Source of the DNA: Syntrophus sp. (in: bacteria)
GTDB lineage: Bacteria > Desulfobacterota > Syntrophorhabdia > Syntrophorhabdales > Syntrophorhabdaceae
Assembly: GCA_013824835.1 (NCBI GenBank)
Contig: PNOM01000003.1
Coordinates: 18,413 to 82,412 of the forward strand
Length of the DNA stretch: 64,000 bases
Direction: 5' to 3'
The notes beneath the pieces were generated by a model. The model ran no database searches. It saw nothing but the letters and a program-made list of their open reading frames with translations, and had not been told where the DNA came from. This document shows positions 47,104-54,172 of this stretch, piece by piece (positions within the stretch are counted from its first letter, which is position 1; the number at the start of each line of letters is the position of its first letter). The translations under genes were made by a program, and so were the position numbers.

Positions 47104-47946
47104 CTATGTCGGATTGACACGGATATCGGAAATCTCATTTCCATGTTCTCCATATAATGAGAGCGCCCTCAGCATACCTATTTTATGGGCCTGGGAAACA
47201 CCGGGGCTGAATGTTGTCTCCTTTAACTTTAAACCGATAGGAATATTCTTCTTCAGGAAATGAAGAAGAATATAGGCAATACAGGAAATCTTTTCTTCCA
47301 GATCCCGTATTTCAATTTTATCAAAATCAATGAGAACCGGCTGGAACACAAGAGAAGAGAGTTCTTTAGTCTTCAGATCTCCTGTTTTTGCTGTAGCCTT
47401 CCAGTTGATATATTTGACCGGATCCCCGAGGTTGTATTTTCTGATGGATATGATTTCCGACTCATAACCGATTTTATCGGAGACCAGCTCACCTTTTAAC
47501 CTCTTTTGACTTTCATGAAAAAACCTCATTTCACAGGCTTTTAGACGGGGAAAGACAACAAGGTTAATTTTATTATGGACTTTTCTGAACCGTGTAAAAA
47601 AATTAAAGGGAAAGACTGAAGAGATAAAGGTTGTATCAATTTCGTATTTACCACGTTCCCTGAGGGAGAGATTCACATATCTGGTCCCCTCTGACCGGGT
47701 GTCAACAAAAGGGAACAGCACCTCATGCCCCTCTATCTTCACTTTAATGAGAAAAACCGGGAGTATCTTCCGATGATTTTTGAGGGTTACTTTCACAGGA
47801 AACATTGTATCAGCATAGACTTCCTCGGGAATCTCAATTTCAATGGAAAACCCTGATATGTTTGTTTTGCCGAAAAATCCAGATATTCCCATAAAGGCAA
47901 GGAGCGCGGATACAGTAAGGTAGACAAGGTTGTTGCTTGTATTCAC
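47104..47946 (-). CDS. DUF58 protein, start codon uncertain
   Basis: The family motif LGDPVKYINWKATAKTGDLKTKE and a vWA-like C-terminal part identify DUF58, which works with MoxR ATPases. The first ordinary start is GTG 47946 (280 residues), but it falls in the middle of the N-terminal membrane region. In frame upstream, codons from 48012 encode VIKITQAGFIYILLTIFIG, then ISAV, which completes the first helix usual in DUF58 proteins. That stretch has no ATG, GTG or TTG back to a stop at 48058-48060. So translation either begins at a rare AUC/AUA codon or by coupling with the overlapping moxR gene. The coordinates given are the minimum. Confidence 0.8.
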   Translation of the reverse strand: MNTSNNLVYLTVSALLAFMGISGFFGKTNISGFSIEIEIPEEVYADTMFPVKVTLKNHRKILPVFLIKVKIEGHEVLFPFVDTRSEGTRYVNLSLRERGKYEIDTTFISSVFPFNFFTRFRKVHNKINLVVFPRLKACEMRFFHESQKRLKGELVSDKIGYESEIISIRKYNLGDPVKYINWKATAKTGDLKTKELSSLVFQPVLIDFDKIEIRDLEEKISCIAYILLHFLKKNIPIGLKLKETTFSPGVSQAHKIGMLRALSLYGEHGNEISDIRVNPT

Positions 47947-48008
47947 TGCAGATATACCGATAAAGATCGTGAGAAGGATATAGATAAAACCTGCTTGTGT
48001 GATTTTTA

Positions 48009-48965
48009 TTACGCTGGTGTGGGTATATGCTCTATTAAAGATGTTATGATCTCCCTTTTATTGAGGCTTTCATACTCTTCTCTGAATAACACCCTGTGGG
48101 GTATGGTATATTCAACCAATTCCTTTATATCTTCAGATATTACAAAATCTCTTCCCTTAAAATAGGCGTTTGTCCTTGCAGTGCTGATTATGGTCAAAGC
48201 CCCTCGTGTAGAGAGACCGGAGGTCAGATACTCACTCTTTCTTGTGGCCTTAATGATGGCCAGGGTATAGTCGAATATTTTCTCGGAAACGAACACGCTT
48301 TTTGTGATATCTTCCTGTATGTGAATGACCTCCTCTTTCTCTATTACAGGCTCTATGGAATAGAGTTCCTCCCTGGTGCTGCCCAATCTCAGTATCTCCC
48401 GTTCAGCCTCTTCAGAGGGATACCCTATCTGTATTTTCATCATAAACCGGTCAAGCTGTGATTCAGGCAAAGGAAAGGCCCCGAACTGCTCAGTCGGATT
48501 CTGGGTTGCCATGACAAAGAATATCTTAGGAAGGCTGTATGTTTTGCCTTCAATAGTCACCTGTTTTTCACCCATAGCTTCAAGAAGGGCGCTCTGTGTT
48601 TTTGGTGTTGCCCTGTTGATCTCATCGCATAAAACAATATTGTTGAAGATCGGGCCTGCGTGGAACTCAAACTCCCCGGCATTTTTATTGTATATGGACA
48701 AACCCGTAATGTCCGTGGGCAGGAGATCACTTGTACATTGAATTCTCCCGAAAGTGAGGCCGAGTGATCTTGCAATACCAACCGCAAGGGTTGTCTTGCC
48801 AAGACCGGGCAGATCTTCAATTAACAGATGTCCCTTTGAAAAGAAGCATATAAGGGAAAGACTCAGAGGTTTTTCCTTCCCCTGAAGATATTGAGAAAGA
48901 GATGCGGTAATATTGGCTATTTTGCTGTTATTCACGGCTCTATGAGTTATTTCATGTATGGTCAT
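48009..48965 (-). CDS. MoxR-family AAA+ ATPase
   Basis: The 318-residue protein has Walker A GLPGLGKTTLA, the MoxR segment CTSDLLPTDITG, Walker B IVLCDEINRATPKTQSALLEAM, and sensor/arginine regions MATQNPTEQFGAFPLPESQLDRF. MoxR ATPases act as chaperones for metal insertion or complex assembly, usually with DUF58/vWA partners, as here. The gene starts 61 bases from the divergent DUF2156 gene and heads the minus-strand set. Confidence 0.95.
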   Translation of the reverse strand: MTIHEITHRAVNNSKIANITASLSQYLQGKEKPLSLSLICFFSKGHLLIEDLPGLGKTTLAVGIARSLGLTFGRIQCTSDLLPTDITGLSIYNKNAGEFEFHAGPIFNNIVLCDEINRATPKTQSALLEAMGEKQVTIEGKTYSLPKIFFVMATQNPTEQFGAFPLPESQLDRFMMKIQIGYPSEEAEREILRLGSTREELYSIEPVIEKEEVIHIQEDITKSVFVSEKIFDYTLAIIKATRKSEYLTSGLSTRGALTIISTARTNAYFKGRDFVISEDIKELVEYTIPHRVLFREEYESLNKREIITSLIEHIPTPA

Positions 48966-48990
48966 AAAAAAACATTTTTTTGAAGATCAA

Positions 48991-49019
48991 TTGACAACTC
49001 TATCATTTTAATATTCAAT
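48991..49019 (+). promoter_or_regulatory. Candidate promoter of the DUF2156 gene giving a leaderless transcript
   Basis: TTGACA (48991-48996), 17 bases, TTCAAT (49014-49019). The predicted start of transcription falls at about 49026-49027, the A of the ATG, and no ribosome site is seen. Confidence 0.45.
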
Positions 49020-49026
49020 TATCACC

Positions 49027-49998
49027 ATGTCAATGCTCCCGCGCTTTCCTGCATTTAAATCAATAGGTCCTGAGGACCGTGACGTATTTTGCAGGGCCCT
49101 GTACCAATATCAACCGGAAACTTCTGAGATGACCTTTACAAACCTCTTTATATGGAGGTCTCACTACAGGTTCAAGTGGTCACTGTACAAAGACTGGATA
49201 TTGATTCTATGCAATGATGCCCCTGGCGAGGCCTATGGTATGATGCCGATAGGACCTCCGGGGAGGGGTGATGCAGTGATGATGTTCCTTGAGTGGCTGC
49301 ACAGAGAGAAAGGCGTCGTGACACCTTCAGTTGAGCGGGCCGATAAAAGGCTTGTCCTGGAATTGGAGGAAACAAGGGGTCTCACAATTGAACCCGCAAG
49401 GGATCAGTTTGATTATGTATATCTCAGAGATGATCTGGTCCAGCTTGGAGGCAACAAATATCGTTCAAAACGAAATCATATCAATAAAATCACGAGAAAT
49501 TACTCTTTCACCTATGAACCCCTGGAAGAGCGACACCTCGGTGCCTGTCTGGAGCTACAATTGAAATGGTGTCAGGCCCGCCGCTGTGAGGACGATCTGA
49601 GCCTCCTTAGCGAATGGGGGGCAATCCGCGAGATTCTATCCAATTATTCACTCCTTGATCTTAAGGGGGGTGTAGTGATGGTTGATGGCAACGTTGAGGC
49701 CTTTACATTGGGCGAACTTCTCAATGATCAGACTGCAGTAATTCATATAGAAAAGGCAAATCCGGAGATTGCAGAGTTTTATACGGTAGTGAATCAGCAA
49801 TGCGCCGAGAAATGCTGGGGAGATGTTCAATATATCAATCGGGAGCAGGATTTGGGTGTACCCGGCCTGCGTGAAGCGAAACTTTCCTACAACCCCCATC
49901 ACATGGTAGAAAAATACCGGATTATCTGCGGGGAAAGTCGGCTCCTGGCTGCCAGGAATGCAGGCAACGAGTCCGTCCGATCCGGGTTGTTCATGTAA
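49027..49998 (+). CDS. DUF2156 protein (phosphatidylglycerol lysyltransferase C-terminal domain-like)
   Basis: The 323-residue protein matches the DUF2156 family, a pair of GNAT-like folds related to the aminoacyl-transfer domain of MprF. It opens with the family pattern FPAFKSIGPEDRDVFCRAL and EMTFTNLFIWRSHYRFKWS. DYVYLRDDLVQLGGNKYRSKRNHINKI follows (shown here as two pieces: DYVYLRDDLVQLGGNKYRS and KRNHINKI). The end has HIEKANPEIAEFYTVVNQQ and INREQDLGVPGLREAKLSY. There is no membrane domain, so it is a soluble relative; its substrate is unknown. No ribosome site precedes the ATG. The last residues (about 310-323) are not conserved in type. Confidence 0.85.
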   Translation: MSMLPRFPAFKSIGPEDRDVFCRALYQYQPETSEMTFTNLFIWRSHYRFKWSLYKDWILILCNDAPGEAYGMMPIGPPGRGDAVMMFLEWLHREKGVVTPSVERADKRLVLELEETRGLTIEPARDQFDYVYLRDDLVQLGGNKYRSKRNHINKITRNYSFTYEPLEERHLGACLELQLKWCQARRCEDDLSLLSEWGAIREILSNYSLLDLKGGVVMVDGNVEAFTLGELLNDQTAVIHIEKANPEIAEFYTVVNQQCAEKCWGDVQYINREQDLGVPGLREAKLSYNPHHMVEKYRIICGESRLLAARNAGNESVRSGLFM

Positions 49999-50434
49999 CA
50001 GAGGAGGACCTTGCCCATGCGTTGTCCGGGTAGGCATGTAGACGGTACCGGGATGAAGAGACGGTATTTTAAGGGGGACTTTTAAGGAGAATCATGCCTA
50101 AAATATGCCATAGAAGAGGTGCTATGATGTCAGGATAGTATGTAAAAGACCATAGGTGGTTCTTCAGGTTCCATTTTTCGGGTATTCTCCAGCAAAATAG
50201 GTCGGGTAGAAAAGTGGTGGCGGATTTGGGAATGTGGAAAACATTGACTCTGGAGATATAAAAACGGTACAATAGAAACAATCAAGACAGTAGTCAAGGG
50301 TTCAGGAATGTGTGTCATGAAATGTGGATCATTCTTGAAGGTGAGAAGAGTGGCCGGGCCGCCACCTGAATAATATTTCAGGTGGCGGTTTTTCTTTTAG
50401 TGGTTTCTCTACTGACGGTTTGGAGGTAGCGAAA
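49999..50434. other. 436-base intergenic stretch with an orphan terminator
   Basis: No recognisable protein gene lies here. A 13-codon frame at 50094 has AAGGAGA in front but no known match. In a frame shifted from the DUF2156 end, codons from about 49977 give RPIRVVHVTEEDLAHAL and then a stop, possibly a fragment. A strong terminator at 50359-50393 closes the stretch, so a small transcript may be made. Confidence 0.4.
50359..50393 (+). terminator. Strong rho-independent terminator
   Basis: CCGCCACCTGAA (50359-50370) and TTCAGGTGGCGG (50377-50388) form a perfect 12-bp stem with a 6-base loop, then TTTTTCTTTT. It sits 360 bases after the last plus-strand gene. Confidence 0.9.
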
Positions 50435-50594
50435 GTGAAATGGTATCAGCTTGAGGCAGAAGAGGTATTCAGGGAATGCCCTCACAATGATGGAGTGGGC
50501 ACAAATCGCACTTGTGGCCTTGAGCGTCGTTGCGGCGGTGGAGATAGATAAGTACTTGCGAAATAACAGGAATCACAAGGCCCTTCGGCAATAG
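50435..50594 (+). pseudogene. Relic of a P-type calcium ATPase: both gene ends joined
   Basis: GGAGGT at 50422-50427 and a GTG start at 50435 lead into VKWYQLEAEEVFRE, the usual first residues of bacterial P2-type ATPases. After about 15 codons the similarity breaks off. From ATG 50487, in another frame, comes WAQIALVALSVVAAVEIDKYL and a basic tail, then a stop. That resembles the last membrane helix of such pumps (compare FFAVEAEKWLKRHWQR in the pump at 23.7 kb). The some 850 residues between are gone. I read it as a deleted third ATPase that kept its start signals and its 3' end. Confidence 0.7.
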
Positions 50595-50663
50595 GAGAGT
50601 TATAGGAATCGCCATCCCTGTGATCATGCTGCGACTGTGGATGGTTCAATAATGGAGGCGAAC

Positions 50664-52121
50664 ATGAGCAAAAAGCATATTTTCACTCTTACGATCAACC
50701 CGGCCTTGGACAAGAGCACGGTCATCAACCGCGTAGTGCCGGAACACAAACTGCGATGCAAAAATCCCGTTTATGAACCAGGGGGCGGGGGGATCAACGT
50801 GTCGCGAGCAATAAAGAAACTTGGCGGTCAGTCCACGGCGTTCTTTACCTCCGGAGGACTGACCGGAAATATGCTGAATTCACTCTTAAAGAAAGAAGGC
50901 ATCGCCCATCGCTCAGTTCCGATTGGAGAATGGACAAGAGAGAGCCTTGTTGTCCTTGAAGAATCCACCGGGGTCCAGTATCGATTTAATATGGAGGGCC
51001 CCTCTTTGCGGGAGATGGAGTGGGAAGAAGCCATTAAGATGGTGCGGCAGGGGAGACCAAAGCCTGACTATATCGTGGGCAGCGGTTTGCTTCCTCCCGG
51101 CGTGCCGCAGGATTTCTACGCCCGGCTGGCCCAGGTCGGGCGGAATCTTGGCGCCCGGGTCATTATTGATACCTCGGGGGAGCCCCTCCTGCTTGCCCTT
51201 CAAGGGCGCCCCTTTATGATAAAGCCGAATCTTCGAGAATTGGGCATCCTCGCAGGCCGTGAACTGCAAAGTACGTCAGAACAGGATGAATTTGCCCTGG
51301 AGATTGTCGTAAAAGGGCAAAGCGACGTCGTTGTAGTCTCTTTTGGCGCAGCCGGGTGTCTACTGGCAACAGAGAGAGGACTGGAACGATTAAAAGCCCC
51401 TGAAGTGCCTGTTATGAGCAAAGTCGGTGCAGGAGACAGCATGGTGGCAGGTATTGTTGTCGGTCTCGTGTCCGGGAAGACGATGACGGATGCCGTGCGT
51501 TACGGTATGGCTGCGGGAGCATCTGCGGTGATGAGTCCGGGGTCTGAACTATGCAGTCTTGGTGATACGGAACTATTATTCCCCAGGGTTGTACCTGATG
51601 AGCAAACCAATCTCAGGTCTTTGTCTGCTTCACTCGATATTCCCATTGTTTCTGCAAGCCAGCCGGGTAATGAAACTTCAGGGAACAAACAGGGTGTTCC
51701 CATAGCAATATCTTTGATTGATCGAAGCCGCTACTACAAAGGTCTTATGTTGCTTATCCGGAAGGACCATGAGATACATGCAAGGGAGCGGAATATGATG
51801 ATGCACATAGGGAGCATGCTTGGATTTGAATCGCAATTCTGCAAAAATGCAATTAAGGAGATCCTGGACAACAAACACATAGTCGACTCACCGCCTTATT
51901 TCAGAGAACCCCGCATTGCCCTCTCTTTTATCAGGGACGGACTCAAACTGTCGGCTTCCGACGGGTCAATACACAAAGCTGAACTTGATTGGCTGGAATC
52001 CGTTGCCATAATTAATGAAATCAGTGATTTATGGACCGCAGAGTTCGACCGGTTCAGTTTAACAACCTGCGTAAAAGGTCAGGAATATAACCTGGAATTA
52101 AAGTATTTCAAATGGGAATGA
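50664..52121 (+). CDS. PfkB-family sugar-phosphate kinase with a C-terminal TerB-like domain
   Basis: The start ATG 50664 (MSKKHIFTLTINPALDKST) follows GGAGG by five bases. Residues 1-310 are a 1-phosphofructokinase/6-phosphofructokinase-2 type kinase: NPALDKS, GGGGINVSRAIKKLGG, KPNLREL and the anion hole/catalytic loop SKVGAGDSMVAGI. A linker of about 50 residues follows. The last 120 residues are helical with ARERNMMMHIGSMLGF and SDGSIHKAELDWLESV, which look like TerB-type acidic helical repeats. The kinase is likely to phosphorylate fructose-6-P or tagatose-6-P. The fused domain is unusual and could regulate it. Family membership of the C-terminal part is a by-eye judgement. Confidence 0.82.
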   Translation: MSKKHIFTLTINPALDKSTVINRVVPEHKLRCKNPVYEPGGGGINVSRAIKKLGGQSTAFFTSGGLTGNMLNSLLKKEGIAHRSVPIGEWTRESLVVLEESTGVQYRFNMEGPSLREMEWEEAIKMVRQGRPKPDYIVGSGLLPPGVPQDFYARLAQVGRNLGARVIIDTSGEPLLLALQGRPFMIKPNLRELGILAGRELQSTSEQDEFALEIVVKGQSDVVVVSFGAAGCLLATERGLERLKAPEVPVMSKVGAGDSMVAGIVVGLVSGKTMTDAVRYGMAAGASAVMSPGSELCSLGDTELLFPRVVPDEQTNLRSLSASLDIPIVSASQPGNETSGNKQGVPIAISLIDRSRYYKGLMLLIRKDHEIHARERNMMMHIGSMLGFESQFCKNAIKEILDNKHIVDSPPYFREPRIALSFIRDGLKLSASDGSIHKAELDWLESVAIINEISDLWTAEFDRFSLTTCVKGQEYNLELKYFKWE

Positions 52122-52240
52122 ACCGAGAAGCACTTGCAAGGTTTTATGGAATCATACTATAATACATGCGGATATACGGCTGCAAAGGGATCATTCTTGT
52201 GTCGTTAAGACAGGAGAATTAGATGTTCAATCAATAGATT

Positions 52241-52360
52241 CCTCGAAGCTCTGCTTCGGGGTAACCATATTTCCCTCGCCCCTCGTGGGAGAGGGTAGGG
52301 TGAGGGGGCGTAAATCATGTTCCTCATTCCGCTAATACCTCGCAGCTCTGCTGCGGGGTA
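52241..52360. repeat. Composite intergenic repeat with two related hairpins
   Basis: CCTCGAAGCTCTGCTTCGGGG (shown as CCTCGAAGCTC and TGCTTCGGGG, 52241-52261) and CCTCGCAGCTC...TGCTGCGGGG (52338-52358) are the same hairpin with matched changes on both arms. Between them CCCTCGCCC and GGGAGAGGG pair, followed by AGGGTGAGGGGGC, which recurs in reverse at 10544-10556. It lies just before the gene at 52389, whose ribosome site GGGAGG follows. Confidence 0.7.
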
Positions 52361-52388
52361 GTTGATTTGTTTTTGGGAGGTGCGCTGA

Positions 52389-53441
52389 ATGATTGTCAGA
52401 TTAACCCTCGGAGAGATGGAGCGGGCACGTCTTGTTCTCCGTGGCGGGTCCGTGCTCGACTGGCGCCGTTTAAACGTGGCCTCTCGCGCTGAGTGTGAGA
52501 CAATCCTGCGTGTAAACGGGTTTGATCCGAATGATGCAGATGACAGGGCTTGCTTGAGGGAGATAGTTCTGTCCGCCATTGATTACCTGGAAAGGACGTT
52601 TCAATTCATCTTCCCCCCGGAGATACGCGACGCTGAATCCCCCATTGACCTGATGCTCATGGCCGCCGGGAGCGACACGGTCCTCAGAAGGCAGGCATGT
52701 ATCGTGCTCAAGGTGATACTGGTTGTTCACCATATCGAGGCCAGGGAACTCAAATCCCGGCTGAACATCTCGGATCATGAACTCTTCCATCTCCTTGAAG
52801 ACAAGGCATCGAGGGTTGTCCGTGAGATGCAGGACCAGGGATACCCTATCATCGACTTCCAGAGCAGCCACAAGACCCATGACTCGATCATTACCAAATT
52901 ACTCAGCAAACGACAGGGTAACCGTGCGATGCTCTATGACATGCTGCGCTTTCGTATCGTTACGGCCACCACGGAAGAGATCGTGCCGGTCATCGCGTAT
53001 CTCGGTCAGCACTTGTTTCCGTTTCATTATACTGTGCCGGGCGAAAGCCACAATTCCCTCTTCGATTTACGTGACTATATCCGCCGTCACCCACGCATAT
53101 CCAGGATGATACCGGAACTCCAGGTGGACCTGCTGTATGAGAACGAGCTGCGGCCTATGCCCAATCCGGACACAAGCGATTCATACAGGACCACCAACTT
53201 CATAGTCGACCTTCCCCTGCGGCTGGAAGACCGGCAGCTGGATATCTGGGCGCCCGGCCTCAAACTCTCTTCGCGGGTCGTGCATGTCCTTGCCGAATTT
53301 CAGATTTTGGACCAGGCATCCCAAAGCGGCAATGAACGAGGTGATGCGAGCCATAAACGGTATAAGGCCCGCCGGCTAACAAAGGTGCGGCAGCGGCTGC
53401 TCCGGGGCATGATATCCTGGAATGGAAAGGAGCAGTTGTAG
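52389..53441 (+). CDS. Conserved protein of unknown function (TIGR04552-like)
   Basis: The 350-residue soluble protein appears to belong to the uncharacterised TIGR04552 family known from myxobacteria and other deltaproteobacteria (recognised by overall pattern, not by search). The central part, KTHDSIITKLLSKRQGNR and MLYDMLRFRIVTATTEEIV, recalls the synthetase domain of RelA/SpoT enzymes: a lysine-rich helix, then a strand with Asp and Arg, then a helix. The usual RelA/SpoT catalytic Glu/Asp pattern is not clear. GGGAGG lies upstream of the ATG at good spacing. No function is assigned. It shares the plus strand with the sensor, GH15 and trehalose genes. Confidence 0.7.
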   Translation: MIVRLTLGEMERARLVLRGGSVLDWRRLNVASRAECETILRVNGFDPNDADDRACLREIVLSAIDYLERTFQFIFPPEIRDAESPIDLMLMAAGSDTVLRRQACIVLKVILVVHHIEARELKSRLNISDHELFHLLEDKASRVVREMQDQGYPIIDFQSSHKTHDSIITKLLSKRQGNRAMLYDMLRFRIVTATTEEIVPVIAYLGQHLFPFHYTVPGESHNSLFDLRDYIRRHPRISRMIPELQVDLLYENELRPMPNPDTSDSYRTTNFIVDLPLRLEDRQLDIWAPGLKLSSRVVHVLAEFQILDQASQSGNERGDASHKRYKARRLTKVRQRLLRGMISWNGKEQL

Positions 53442-53494
53442 CAGCTAAAGCGGTAAAATGGCGGGTGTTCGGGAAGGCATTAACGGGAGGTACA

Positions 53495-54070
53495 ATGTTT
53501 GATCAACCTAACGAAAGTTTTAAAAAAACGGCTTTTTGGAATACTGCTGGACTATACCTTGCATACGCTGTACTTATAGGATTAATCCTGTTTCTTGATT
53601 TAAAAATTCCGTTGGGCGTTGCCGTGGATGTGCTCTATATTTTGGTAGTTTTACTGACTTTTTGGTCTAACAATATCAGAGTCACGATTCTTATAGCAAT
53701 CGTTTCTTCAGTGCTGACAGCCGGTGTTTTTCTTTACCAACCCTTGGTCCCGGAAATGTGGAAAGTCATATTCAATCGCCTTATTGCCATATTTGCTATT
53801 TGGGTGACGGCTATACTCATTGCAATGAGGAAAAGTGCCGAAGATAAGCGCAATAGGGCTATTTTTGACCGTGAGGAAGCTTTGAAAACTGTAAAGATAC
53901 TCCATGGTCTCCTGCCAATTTGTGCTTCCTGCAAGAAAATACGCAATGACAAAGGATATTGGGAACAGATGGAGTCGTACATAAGAGATCATTCGGAAGC
54001 TGAATTCTCCCACGGCATCTGCCCGGAGTGTGCAGAAAGACTCTATCCCCAATACTATAAAAGGAAATAG
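53495..54070 (+). CDS. Four-helix membrane sensor with a C-terminal CxxC/CxxC module
   Basis: ATG 53495 (MFDQPNESFKK) has GGGAGG at good distance; an earlier start is not supported. The 191-residue protein has four membrane helices at about 15-120, like MASE-type sensory domains. A short coiled coil follows, and then LHGLLPICASCKKIRNDKG, GYWEQMESYI, and HGICPECAERLYP. That cysteine module (CASC...CPEC) is found at the ends of many sensor and response regulator proteins and probably binds a metal or reacts to redox state. No kinase, cyclase or output domain is present, so how it signals is unknown. Confidence 0.78.
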   Translation: MFDQPNESFKKTAFWNTAGLYLAYAVLIGLILFLDLKIPLGVAVDVLYILVVLLTFWSNNIRVTILIAIVSSVLTAGVFLYQPLVPEMWKVIFNRLIAIFAIWVTAILIAMRKSAEDKRNRAIFDREEALKTVKILHGLLPICASCKKIRNDKGYWEQMESYIRDHSEAEFSHGICPECAERLYPQYYKRK

Positions 54071-54172
54071 CGGGAATAACCCGTGCGGTTCAATGGGGCG
54101 AGAGATTGAGGGTAGGGGATAAGGGCACCATAATTGACTATGTTGTCCATACTTGTGATATGAAGGTTTGAA

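Noticed and set aside
52241..52360. CRISPR-like array
   Set aside because: Only two related hairpins plus one unrelated one, no regular spacers and no cas genes in the window.
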